Shown here piece after piece: positions 1 through 9,020 of a stretch of DNA of 47,765 bases. Made by a program: the position numbers and the translations under genes. The notes beneath the pieces are model-generated. The model was not told the origin of the DNA and ran no database searches. It saw nothing but the letters and a program-made list of their open reading frames with translations. This stretch comes from Candidatus Kapaibacterium sp. GTDB lineage: Bacteria > Bacteroidota > Ignavibacteria > Kapaibacteriales > Kapaibacteriaceae. How positions within the stretch are numbered: the first letter of the stretch is position 1; every line of letters starts with the position of its first letter. Location: positions 1 to 47,765 of the forward strand of contig VERF01000014.1 of assembly GCA_018882895.1 (NCBI GenBank), in the 5' to 3' direction.

Positions 1-1
1 A

Positions 2-49
2 CAGCAGGATGTAGGAGATCACTTCGGCGTATGCGATGGTTTTGAACAT
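2..49 (-). CDS. DUF3817-like small membrane protein, N-terminal fragment (runs off left edge)
   Basis: Minus-strand ATG at 49 gives MFKTIAYAEVISYILL, resembling DUF3817 N-termini. Confidence 0.45.
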   Translation of the reverse strand, partial: MFKTIAYAEVISYILL

Positions 50-353
50 GGAATCACCGTGGTAATGTGTCGTATCGGCTTCATCGTATCACCGCCTCGT
101 TCATTGCATGAGCGGTCTCGTCATACCGAGAACAGGTGAGCTCGTGCGAGGAACTTCATGCGAGGTGATGTACCGTTCAGCTGAACCGCTTCGCATGAAG
201 CGGGACAGACAAACAAAGGCTGCAAGCAATAGAGAGGAACGTCTATCTTCGCGAACAGACTATCGCACACGCTGCCAATGAAACAGCGAAAAGCTCAGTT
301 TTTTTGATCAAATTTACCTCTGATTTCATCCTTAGGATCTACAAGAGTTCGTT

Positions 354-3173
354 ATGCCTCTGCTAGCATTTGCTATGATTCTGCTCATCACTCAGGTGAT
401 GCCAACACATTCACAGACGGTTATGAGCCTTACACAGGGGAAGCGCTACGTCGTTGCATTCCCGCAGGCATGGGCTAGCACATCGGAGAGCCCATTCCCA
501 CAGCCGATGATGCTCCAAATCTCTTCTCGCACGAAGACAAAGGTTCGAGTTACGACGCCAGCGGCGATCAATGAAGCTCCGCGTATTGACAAGGAATACA
601 TACTTGAGGCGAATCGGGTTCTTAGTGTGCCCGTTTCTGTTGCGTACATGAACACCAAGTCGGAAACGAAGACGGGCTTCGGTATTGTCGTAGAAGCCGA
701 CGCACCGATTTGGGTTACTACGCTTCAGCAGTGGAACGGCAATGGCGAGACGGCAAACCACTTGCCGGTAGAGGGCTGGGGCAAGAACTATTACACGATG
801 AATTTCTATCAGGATCGCTACGGTACTCAGGCAGATGGCTATAGTTATCGCCCAAGTCAGATTCTGGTGATCGCAGATAACGACAGTACAGTGCTATCGT
901 ATGCACCCGCATTTGACACAGAGGGTGGAGAATCAAATCCCTCCGTGCGCAAGGGGGCCACACAAACCGTGGTACTCAACAAAGGTGAGACATTTCTCAT
1001 TAAATCGAAGATTGACGAGGCCAATAATAAAGAGTGGATAACAGACTTATCTGGTACGATGATACGCTCCAGCAAGCCTGTTGGCGTTATCTCAGGCCAC
1101 ACAAAGGTTGGTATCCTGCGCTATCCAGACTTTCTTGGCGGTCTCCGCGGCTCCTCATCAGCTCACTTCGTTCGTAATAATGTTCATGATGCCATGTTGC
1201 CGCTTGAGATGGCTGGAAAGAAGTTCGTTACTGTGCCATGTCGCTACACGAGTACGCGTGTAACGGGCAAGGCCCCTGCTGAATCCGGAGCGGAAGATGA
1301 CCGAGGTGATGTGATTCGTGTTATTGCCCTCGAGGACAGCACAACTGTGAAGTCACTTAGCCAAGATGGTTCGTCATTCAAGAACGAGTTCATCCTGAAG
1401 AAGGGCGAAACGCGTATCGTACCGTCGGTCGAAGTACAGACCTACTGGGAATCCGACAAGCCGATCTTGATGGGTCAGTACGGCAAGTCGTATGCAGAGG
1501 TCCGAGGCCTTGGGATTCGTGGCTCATCGAAGGGCGAAGAGTCAGCACTCGGACACCCGACGGTTGAGTCGGGCATGCCGATGCTTCAGGTTGTGCCGTC
1601 GGTCGACCGTTATGTTGATTATGGTGTGTTCAGAGCTCCAGAAGGAATGGACAACTTCGTCAGCATTGTCTTCAAGGCAGATGAGATCACAAAGATCAAG
1701 TACAAAGGCAAGTCTCTCAATGTAATGTTCGGCGGCGCGATGCGCTCCATAACGGGAACGCCGTATGCCTGCATCACATCACCTATCGGTGCCGGTGAAC
1801 ATGTCATCGAGTCGATAGATCCTAACGTCCGCTGGGCAGCATGGACGTATGGCTCAATGGATGGTCTGTCCCAGGGACGTGCGTATGGAACACCAGTGGC
1901 AGTTGATGTATCGATTCCATGTAACGATTCACTAATTGTAACCGACGAGATAGACTGTGGCGATGCATCTGTCAAAGGTTTGGTAGTGGCCAATGGCCAG
2001 ACATGTGCGGCATTGTATGGCGTGATTCCAATTGAGCTGAACAATTATCGCATGGAGATAGATACGAACTTCGCTTCCGGTGATTCCAGCGTGACCTTTA
2101 ACATCAAGGTGATAGATAAGCAACAAAGTGCCTCTGCGAAGGTCCGACTGGTTTCAAGATCTGGTAGATATGTTGAGCGTCAATACTCCTTCGATGCCAC
2201 GAAGCTGTCGGTGTTGCCAGATCATGTGCAATTTGGTACTGTGAAGCGCGCAGACACATCGGCTAGGTCATTGACAAGAGAATTGAAGGTATCTAATCCC
2301 TACAACAACCGATCTATAACGATAGATCGAGTTCGTTTTCTATCCACAATGGGAGTATTCTCTGTTGATACGACTGGTCCGATTAAACTGGAGGCATCGA
2401 AGTCGCGAACGTTTTTGATCAAAGCGGAACCTCGCAAAGCACTAACGGATACGATTGTTGATTCAATATTCTTCGACATTGGTTGCTCAAAATATGGGTC
2501 GAAGCTCAGCATCGCATTTGAGCCCGTTTTGCCGGTGATTAATGTGAGCAATCTTAGTTGGGATAACTCTATCGACCCTCCTAACTCACGTCGGAAGAGC
2601 ATCGTAGTTCGTAATACCGGCGATGGTGATTTGCATATCCACAACTATGACCGAGCAAAGCTCGATTCATCCGACTACAGCAATCGTTTCGTTTCAGTCA
2701 CAAACATCGACTCGTTGTTGCCCCTTATCATTGCCCCTCAGGACTCTGCAATCTTTATCGTGCAGTATATGCCTCGCGGTGATATGGATATTCTGAACAA
2801 GGACACAATCATTTTCTATTCGAATACCCGAGGAGGCGACAGTATTTGCTATCTAACAGGAGTTGTTTGGTCAACTTCTAGAACTCCCGAAGACGTTGAT
2901 AATCATGACAATCACCTGCTATCAGTGCGTCCAAATCCATCGTTAGGAGAGTTCTTCGTTACGCTACCCTCTACGCCAGATCTGATTGAGTTGCAGGTTT
3001 TTGATATTCTCGGTCATGTAGTTTGGCAGACAGCCATCAATAGTCCCAGCCCGTCGATGCAAACAACCAGCGAAGTGCGTGTCGACCTGGGGGCGCTTCC
3101 AATCGGTCAGTACGTCATGCAGTCGAAAACCAAACAACGTATTGCTTCAGTATCGATTCGAATTCTACGGTAG
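354..3173 (+). CDS. IgGFc-binding-like secreted protein with T9SS C-terminal sorting domain
   Basis: 939-aa ORF with hydrophobic N-terminus, IgGFc_binding-like body and C-terminal VRPNPSLGEFFVTLP...LPIGQYVMQ tail. Confidence 0.8.
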   Translation: MPLLAFAMILLITQVMPTHSQTVMSLTQGKRYVVAFPQAWASTSESPFPQPMMLQISSRTKTKVRVTTPAAINEAPRIDKEYILEANRVLSVPVSVAYMNTKSETKTGFGIVVEADAPIWVTTLQQWNGNGETANHLPVEGWGKNYYTMNFYQDRYGTQADGYSYRPSQILVIADNDSTVLSYAPAFDTEGGESNPSVRKGATQTVVLNKGETFLIKSKIDEANNKEWITDLSGTMIRSSKPVGVISGHTKVGILRYPDFLGGLRGSSSAHFVRNNVHDAMLPLEMAGKKFVTVPCRYTSTRVTGKAPAESGAEDDRGDVIRVIALEDSTTVKSLSQDGSSFKNEFILKKGETRIVPSVEVQTYWESDKPILMGQYGKSYAEVRGLGIRGSSKGEESALGHPTVESGMPMLQVVPSVDRYVDYGVFRAPEGMDNFVSIVFKADEITKIKYKGKSLNVMFGGAMRSITGTPYACITSPIGAGEHVIESIDPNVRWAAWTYGSMDGLSQGRAYGTPVAVDVSIPCNDSLIVTDEIDCGDASVKGLVVANGQTCAALYGVIPIELNNYRMEIDTNFASGDSSVTFNIKVIDKQQSASAKVRLVSRSGRYVERQYSFDATKLSVLPDHVQFGTVKRADTSARSLTRELKVSNPYNNRSITIDRVRFLSTMGVFSVDTTGPIKLEASKSRTFLIKAEPRKALTDTIVDSIFFDIGCSKYGSKLSIAFEPVLPVINVSNLSWDNSIDPPNSRRKSIVVRNTGDGDLHIHNYDRAKLDSSDYSNRFVSVTNIDSLLPLIIAPQDSAIFIVQYMPRGDMDILNKDTIIFYSNTRGGDSICYLTGVVWSTSRTPEDVDNHDNHLLSVRPNPSLGEFFVTLPSTPDLIELQVFDILGHVVWQTAINSPSPSMQTTSEVRVDLGALPIGQYVMQSKTKQRIASVSIRILR

Positions 3174-3270
3174 TATGTCGAAGTGAACCGTATCCACCCG
3201 AGCAAGTACATCTGTCCTGGCGTGAGAGTGTGACCGAGGTTTGCCGTCACACAATCATGAGGAGTGATCG

Positions 3271-3555
3271 ATGCGACGGAGCACAAAGCGAGAGCAGATG
3301 TATGCATGGTGGAGTCGTGACAACGCAGTGGAATGAGTCAGCAGGCGTATGCCGAGCAGCAGGGCGTGTCGTATGCGACGATGCTGTATTGGTGCCGGCA
3401 ATATCGTGAGCAGCGCAAGACCGCGCAGGGGCATGAGCTCGTGCGTCATCGCGAGTTTGTGCCACTGCTGACCGAGATGTCGTCGCAGGACACGCACAAA
3501 GGCGAGCATGGTGGTGGTCACGCTTGGCAGCGGAACACGTATTGAGGTGCGCTGA
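3271..3555 (+). pseudogene. IS66 TnpA (Orf1) remnant, frameshifted
   Basis: MRRSTKREQMYAWWS (frame 1), MSQQAYAEQQGVSYATMLYWCRQY (frame 3) and VVTLGSGTRIEVR* (frame 1) are spread over two frames, implying two compensating indels. Confidence 0.6.
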
Positions 3556-3902
3556 TGCTGCTGAGCGCGGCCGGCAGCATGCGCTTCTGGCTCTACACGG
3601 CACCGGCCGATATGCGGAAAGGCTTTGACGGCTTGGCGGGTCTGGTACGCAATGGGTTGGGCGATGATCCGCTTCGTGGTGATGTGTTCGTGTTTATCAG
3701 CCGCTCGCGTGTGCAGATCAAGTTGCTCTACTGGGATGGCGACGGCTATGTGCTGTTCAGCAAGCGCCTCGAGCGTGGACGCTTTGATATGCCGGCCTCT
3801 ACGGGGGCGTCGAGGTCACTGCGCCGTGACGAGCTGCTGATGCTGCTTGAGGGTGTGCGCCTTGTTGATACCAAGCGCAAGGACCGATACAATCGGCCTT
3901 GA
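3555..3902 (+). CDS. tnpB: IS66 family accessory protein TnpB (Orf2)
   Basis: 115-aa ORF with TAPADMRKGFDGLAGLV...DVFVFISRSRVQIKLLYWDGDGYVLFSKRLERGRF. Confidence 0.88.
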   Translation: MLLSAAGSMRFWLYTAPADMRKGFDGLAGLVRNGLGDDPLRGDVFVFISRSRVQIKLLYWDGDGYVLFSKRLERGRFDMPASTGASRSLRRDELLMLLEGVRLVDTKRKDRYNRP

Positions 3903-3943
3903 GGACCTGCAACATACAGCTATCATCGTTGAGCATCTGATGA

Positions 3944-4751
3944 ATGTTTGTGCGATGTTGCACCATGCAAACGGCACTGCATCAGATGACCCCGAATGAG
4001 CTCATCAAGCTCATTGAGCAACGTGATCAACGCATTGCCGAACGTGATCAGCGCCTTGCCGAACGTGACCAGTGCCTTGCCGAACGTGACCAGCGCCTTG
4101 CCGAACGTGACCAGCGCCTTGCCGAACGTGATCAGCAGCTCGAGCACAAGCAGGCACGCATCTTTGATCTCGAGTTTCTGGTCAAAGAGCTGCAACGGCT
4201 GGCCTTTGGAGCCAAGCGCGAGCGCTTCATCTCGGAAGTACCCGAAGCGCAGCTGACGCTCGGACTCGACACCACGGATGCGGAAACGGCCGAGGCTGTC
4301 AAAGCCGAGATCGAGTCGATCACCTATGAGCGCAAGGAGCTGCGTCTGCAGAAGTCGCTGCCGTTGCTCAATACCATCAGCGCCTGGCTGGTGGCCGAGA
4401 TTAAGAACACCGTGCCGCGTTCACCCATCGGCAAGGCCATGCATTATTGCGTGCGCCTGTGGGACGAGCTCATGGCATACCTCCATAACGGACATCTGGA
4501 GATCGACAACAACTTGATGGAGAATGCCATCCGGCCCGTTGCACTCGGGCCGCAAGCACTGACTCTTTTCCGGCTCGCATGCTGCTGCCGAGCACATCGC
4601 CATGTACCGCTCGTTCATTGCCACGTGCCATGCCAAAAGCGTCAACCCCTACGACTGGCTCCGCACGTTCCTGCTACGCATCAACTCCACAGCACCAGCT
4701 CGCTACCACACCCTGCTGCCGCACAAGATCGACCTCAACGCCGATCTCTAA
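3944..4751 (+). pseudogene. IS66 transposase (TnpC) remnant with internal deletion and C-terminal frameshift
   Basis: N-terminal coiled coil (AERDQRL repeats) is joined to the C-terminal PRSPIGKAMHYC...GHLEIDNNLMENAIRP. The remaining SGSHAAAEHIAMYRSF...HKIDLNADL* lies in another frame, so the catalytic core is missing. Confidence 0.8.
4016..4141 (+). repeat. About six 21-bp tandem repeats (GCCGAACGTGAYCAGCGCCTT) inside IS66 tnpC
   Basis: Direct reading of near-identical units encoding AERDQRL heptads. Confidence 0.9.
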
Positions 4752-5557
4752 CACGCAACATGTAGTTGCTCGGGCGGATACGTTTCGGCATCGCGGTACG
4801 TTGGGTTTATGTTATACAGGCGCAGCACCTCTACCTCAAACGAGGGATACAGGTCGGGGCATGGAGTAGCGCCGTCGGCAACCTGCCAGCTCAGGCGCAC
4901 AGGGTGTACGGTATCGGCGATGGACGGTGACTTGACGTAGATCTCCGATGGGCACCTGAGCGTGGCTCCCTCATAGGGAAGGATCCGATATTCCTGGATC
5001 AGCTCTGCCGTTAAGACGAGCGAATCAACCATCTCGGGCGTCAGACCCGTGGTGTCAATGGAATCGATCGTTATGACAATGTCGTTTGATGTGGCAGTGA
5101 CGGTAGAGCATGCGAGATCGGAGTACTCCGTGACGTCGAGGACGATGGTGGCCACAGGCTTGGTTGACGTGGCGGTTCCTTCAATGGCAAGGGACGGCTG
5201 CGTTGGGTAGGTCCATTTCAGAACGCTACGCGTTCGTCCTTCCACAATCACCGAAATCGAAGCATCGAAGTCATCTCGATCGAATCGATATCGTTCGATT
5301 CTACCAATGATACCGTATGATAGCTTTAGCAAGGCTCGTGACATACAGCGTTGTCCACAGGTGATCTCGACAGGCAATGATGCAAACGATACCTGAAGAG
5401 GATCATCGCCTGTGAGAGCACGGCCCAGCAGCGTGTCAGACGACACACGGTCCACCTTGGGTATGTATTGAACTCGTTCGAAGTCGTCCTTACTCTGAGA
5501 ATGCAAGCGTGCAAACGCCAGCATGCACAAGACGACCGTTGCGACGGCTGCTCTCAT
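4748..5557 (-). CDS. Secreted hypothetical protein, 3' end probably truncated by the IS66 insertion
   Basis: 269-aa ORF with N-terminal signal-like segment MRAAVATVVLCMLAFARLHSQ. Its last ~10 residues (TYPPEQLHVAC) are encoded by the IS terminal inverted repeat. Confidence 0.65.
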   Translation of the reverse strand: MRAAVATVVLCMLAFARLHSQSKDDFERVQYIPKVDRVSSDTLLGRALTGDDPLQVSFASLPVEITCGQRCMSRALLKLSYGIIGRIERYRFDRDDFDASISVIVEGRTRSVLKWTYPTQPSLAIEGTATSTKPVATIVLDVTEYSDLACSTVTATSNDIVITIDSIDTTGLTPEMVDSLVLTAELIQEYRILPYEGATLRCPSEIYVKSPSIADTVHPVRLSWQVADGATPCPDLYPSFEVEVLRLYNINPTYRDAETYPPEQLHVAC

Positions 5558-5599
5558 ACGTACTCCCCTTCAAATCGAGATCGATACACTCTTGCTTTC

Positions 5600-6694
5600 T
5601 TACTTAGATCGTACCAGTCGGAGACCCGAACCCCTGCTCGTTCCTTTGGTCGTGACCATCGGTGCGTTACCGATCACGAGGGAGGTTGCTCTAGATGAAT
5701 AGTTACCCCCTCGTACAATGATCGAATCTCCCCTGAAACCTCCCCATGGATCCGTCCGCGGCTCTGTCGAATAGGGAACGAAAGACTCGAAGCACACTTC
5801 TTGAACGTTGCCAAGGACATCGTGGAGACCCCATTGATTAGCTCGTTTCAAGCCGACCGCTCTGATCGAAAGCTTGCCATCGGGATCAAGACTGTTTGAT
5901 AGGTACCAAGCAATTTCTTCTAGAATAGGATCGGGATCTTTGCCCGTGTTTACGCCAGCATAAGTGTTATCAGTCGTTCCGGCGCGTGCGATGTACTCCC
6001 ACTCCGCACTTGTAGGAAGTCTATAGCCGCTTGCTGTGCGGTCCCACGCTATATTTTCCCCTTCCAATGTGTAAGCCTTCGTCAGTCCCTCCAACTCGGA
6101 GAGTCTGTTGCAGTATGAGACTATCTCATTGAGGGACAGATTTGTCACCGGTCTATTCTCGGATTTCCATTCCGAGGGATTCGATCCCATTACACTCTCG
6201 TACTCCCGTTGCGTTACTTCATGTTTTCCAGCCCATAGTCCTCGGGTAATGGTGACGGAGTGCTGTGGGCGGTAGCTACTACTTCCCCGTTGACTTTCGA
6301 TATTCCCCATCATAAACGTCCCTGGCTCGATGGCGACCATCTCCGGCAGTTCGTATGAGCGGACCGTCTTGGCCACGAAGTCCGGCGTAACAGCATTTGC
6401 TCCGTTGATTGTCACCGAGTGGGTGGGCGGTTCAAACGTCATCCCTGCTTTGGCAGGAGCAACCACATATGTGCCGTTGGCCAGACCCGTGAAGGTGTAC
6501 GCACCAGTTGCGTCAGTAACCGCAGTGGCAGATGCGATGGACACCGTGATCCCCGCCACATTCTCTGTTGTGGCCGCCTTGATCTTTCCCGTGATGGTAT
6601 ACGTCGCACCCGGCTCCGATGGCGATTTGCTACCTGAGCACGCCATAAGCACCACGCAGAGCATCAGTGAGATGCGAACAAGTGCCGTGTTCAT
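5600..6694 (-). CDS. Lipoprotein with carboxypeptidase-regulatory-like domain and SUMF1/formylglycine-generating-enzyme-like domain
   Basis: Lipobox LMACSGS, ITGKIKAATTENVAGITVSIASATAVTDATGAYTFTGLANGTY, then MVAIEPGTFMMG...EVTQREYESVMGSNPS...YRLPTSAEWEYIARAG...WGLHDVLGNVQE...RGGNY. Start refined from the 6793 ORF. Confidence 0.87.
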   Translation of the reverse strand: MNTALVRISLMLCVVLMACSGSKSPSEPGATYTITGKIKAATTENVAGITVSIASATAVTDATGAYTFTGLANGTYVVAPAKAGMTFEPPTHSVTINGANAVTPDFVAKTVRSYELPEMVAIEPGTFMMGNIESQRGSSSYRPQHSVTITRGLWAGKHEVTQREYESVMGSNPSEWKSENRPVTNLSLNEIVSYCNRLSELEGLTKAYTLEGENIAWDRTASGYRLPTSAEWEYIARAGTTDNTYAGVNTGKDPDPILEEIAWYLSNSLDPDGKLSIRAVGLKRANQWGLHDVLGNVQEVCFESFVPYSTEPRTDPWGGFRGDSIIVRGGNYSSRATSLVIGNAPMVTTKGTSRGSGLRLVRSK

Positions 6695-7259
6695 TCCGTT
6701 ATCCATTGACTCGACCTTCATAAGTGTTGATAGTTCGTTCTTCATGATGTATTCAGCGCTGCTTGTTCTGTTGAGCGGCCGGACGCAGGTCAATCACGGC
6801 ATAGCCCTTACACGCCCCCTTCGGCTCACCTCGCTTGGAAACCACAGCATCGATCATCGCGTCGGCAGCCCGCATCTCTTCCGCACGAGCGTGGCGCACC
6901 GATAGGTCCCTAACTGTGACCGACTCGGCAACCGAACCACGGGGGTAGACGCTGGTTAACGACAGAAAGGACTGTGCGAGGCCCTAATCACATATATCTC
7001 CAAGCACTAGTCCAACATAGGCGTTGTCAACTGATTAATGCAAGCGGCAACTTGAAGTTTCCCAATGTTTTATCGAGTGGATTCCGTTTGTGAAACAGTA
7101 TTGCCTTGCGCGACACCACACCGTTTGCACAGATTAGGAATGAGTACCCACGAGAAGGCACTGCCATTTTTGACGAAGGTGCACTGCGAACATGGTCAAA
7201 AGCCAACCACAGCCTTTGTGCCTGGTCGATTTTACTTTGATACATCAATCATCCATTTT

Positions 7260-7315
7260 TCGCATTCTATTACGACTAATGAACCCATTATGATACATAT
7301 CGCATTATATTGCGA
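7260..7315 (+). promoter_or_regulatory. Putative HipB autoregulatory operator pair
   Basis: Two dyads TCGCAttctatTACGA (7260-7275) and TCGCAttatatTGCGA (7300-7315), exactly 40 bp apart, immediately upstream of the hipB ATG at 7318. Confidence 0.6.
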
Positions 7316-7317
7316 CT

Positions 7318-7668
7318 ATGAAGATAACGGAACGGCTTACCGATGACGCTGTGTTGGCGGAGTTGGGTGTGCGGATCGCGGGTCGTCGACTCGAATTGCA
7401 GCTGACTCAGGCCGACGTGGCCGAACAAGCTGGTATAGCCAAGCGGACACTCGAGCGGATGGAATCAGGTCAAACATCCCAACTAGCTACGCTGATTCGC
7501 GTATTACGTGTATTGGATGCGTCGTCGGGGCTGGATAGCCTGATTCCCGAGTCCACACCCAGACCAATGGACCTGTTGAAACGAAATGGCAAGGTCAGAA
7601 AGCGCGCCTCCGGCAAGCGCACACCAAAGAACACATCGAAACAGTGGCACTGGGGTGAATCGCGATGA
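7318..7668 (+). CDS. hipB: HipB-like XRE-family antitoxin
   Basis: LGVRIAGRRLELQLTQADVAEQAGIAKRTLERMESGQTSQLATLIRVLRVL helix-turn-helix; overlaps the hipA start by ATGA. Confidence 0.85.
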   Translation: MKITERLTDDAVLAELGVRIAGRRLELQLTQADVAEQAGIAKRTLERMESGQTSQLATLIRVLRVLDASSGLDSLIPESTPRPMDLLKRNGKVRKRASGKRTPKNTSKQWHWGESR

Positions 7669-9020
7669 CTTCGCTTGCTGAAGTCAGGCTGTGGGGTCGG
7701 ACCATCGGCGCAGTCTCTCTGCATGATGGTGACGAGGTCACAAGCTTTGAATACGACCCGGCCTTCGCACAGAGCGGAATTCAGGTTGCTCCGATAGTCA
7801 TGCCTCTCTCCGGGCGGGTGTATCGCTTTCCAGAGCTTTCACGGCGGACGTTTCTTGGACTCCCTGGATTGCTTGCGGACTCACTACCAGACAAGTTCGG
7901 GAACGCGTTGATCGATGCTTGGCTGGCATCACAGGGGCGTCGGCCGGACTCCTTCAATTCCGTTGAGCGACTGTGCTATACGGGTCGGCGCGGTATGGGA
8001 GCACTGGAGTTCGCCCCCGTCATGGGCCCGGCGGCTCATACGTCAGCACATATCGACGTCGCACGGTTGGTTGATCTCGCATCCGAGATACTGACCCATC
8101 GTACAACCCTTCGGGCATCATTCAATGAGGGCAACAACGAAGATTCGCTACGTGATATTCTGCACGTGGGAACATCGGCTGGTGGCGCTCGGGCAAAGGC
8201 AGTGATCGCATGGAACCCTATAACCAATGAAGTTCGGTCCGGTCAAGTCAACGTTGGCGAGGGATTTGAGCACTGGCTGCTCAAGTTCGATGGCGTAAGC
8301 GGCAACAAGGACAAGGAGCTTGACGACCCCAAGGGATACGGTCTGATTGAGTATGCGTATTACCTGATGGCGCGCGATTGCGGCATCGACATCAGCGAAT
8401 GCCGTCTGTTCAAGGAGAACGGACGATCACACTTCATGACGCGCCGATTTGACCGAACATCAACAGGTGAGAGACTTCACATGCAGTCTCTGTGCGCCTT
8501 GGGGCACTTTGACTTCCATATGCCAGGTGCACATAGCTATGAGCAGGCCATGCTCGTGATGCGTCAAATGAACCTACCGATGCAGTCTATCGAGCAACTG
8601 TTTCGACGCATGGCGTTCAACATCATAGCACGTAATCAAGACGATCACGTCAAGAACATCGCCTTCCTTATGAATCAATCCGGCGAGTGGTCGCTGTCAC
8701 CGGCGTTTGACGTGACCTACAGCTTCAACCCTGACGGGCTGTGGACCTCGAGCCATCAAATGACGCTCAACGGAAAACGCGATCGGTTTACGATGGATGA
8801 CTTTGAGGCCTGCGCTAGATCTGCCTCGATGAAAAGGGGGCGTGCAAAGGCAATCGTCGCGGAAGTTCATGAGACGGTGTCAATGTGGCCGTCGTATGCT
8901 GAACAGGCCGGTGTACCAGATCATCTGCGCACGAAAGTTCACGATGCCCTGAATCTGTCATCACACAAGCTATCGTCGGTTAACAATGGCAGCCCCGTCA
9001 CGCGGTTGATCGCCCCCTAA
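7665..9020 (+). CDS. hipA: HipA-like serine/threonine kinase toxin
   Basis: Full-length 451 aa; FLGLPGLLADSLPDKFGNALI, GTSAGGARAKAVI, RNQDDHVKNIAFLMN, LSPAFDVTYS motifs. Confidence 0.92.
   Translation: MTSLAEVRLWGRTIGAVSLHDGDEVTSFEYDPAFAQSGIQVAPIVMPLSGRVYRFPELSRRTFLGLPGLLADSLPDKFGNALIDAWLASQGRRPDSFNSVERLCYTGRRGMGALEFAPVMGPAAHTSAHIDVARLVDLASEILTHRTTLRASFNEGNNEDSLRDILHVGTSAGGARAKAVIAWNPITNEVRSGQVNVGEGFEHWLLKFDGVSGNKDKELDDPKGYGLIEYAYYLMARDCGIDISECRLFKENGRSHFMTRRFDRTSTGERLHMQSLCALGHFDFHMPGAHSYEQAMLVMRQMNLPMQSIEQLFRRMAFNIIARNQDDHVKNIAFLMNQSGEWSLSPAFDVTYSFNPDGLWTSSHQMTLNGKRDRFTMDDFEACARSASMKRGRAKAIVAEVHETVSMWPSYAEQAGVPDHLRTKVHDALNLSSHKLSSVNNGSPVTRLIAP

Larger units (their letters stand above)
3190..4781 (+). 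mobile_element. Decayed IS66-family insertion sequence
   Basis: Three consecutive IS66-type ORFs (tnpA, tnpB, tnpC remnants) bounded by imperfect inverted repeats GTATCCaCCCGAGCAAgTACAT (left) and ATGTAgTTGCTCGGGcGGATAC (right). Confidence 0.8.

Noticed and set aside
4016-4141. Regular repeats that could suggest a CRISPR array
   Set aside because: Units are contiguous 21-bp coding repeats with no spacers, inside IS66 tnpC.
7027-7346. Small ORFs upstream of hipB on both strands
   Set aside because: No recognisable domain, overlap on opposite strands, and the plus-strand one runs through the presumed hipB promoter and operators.
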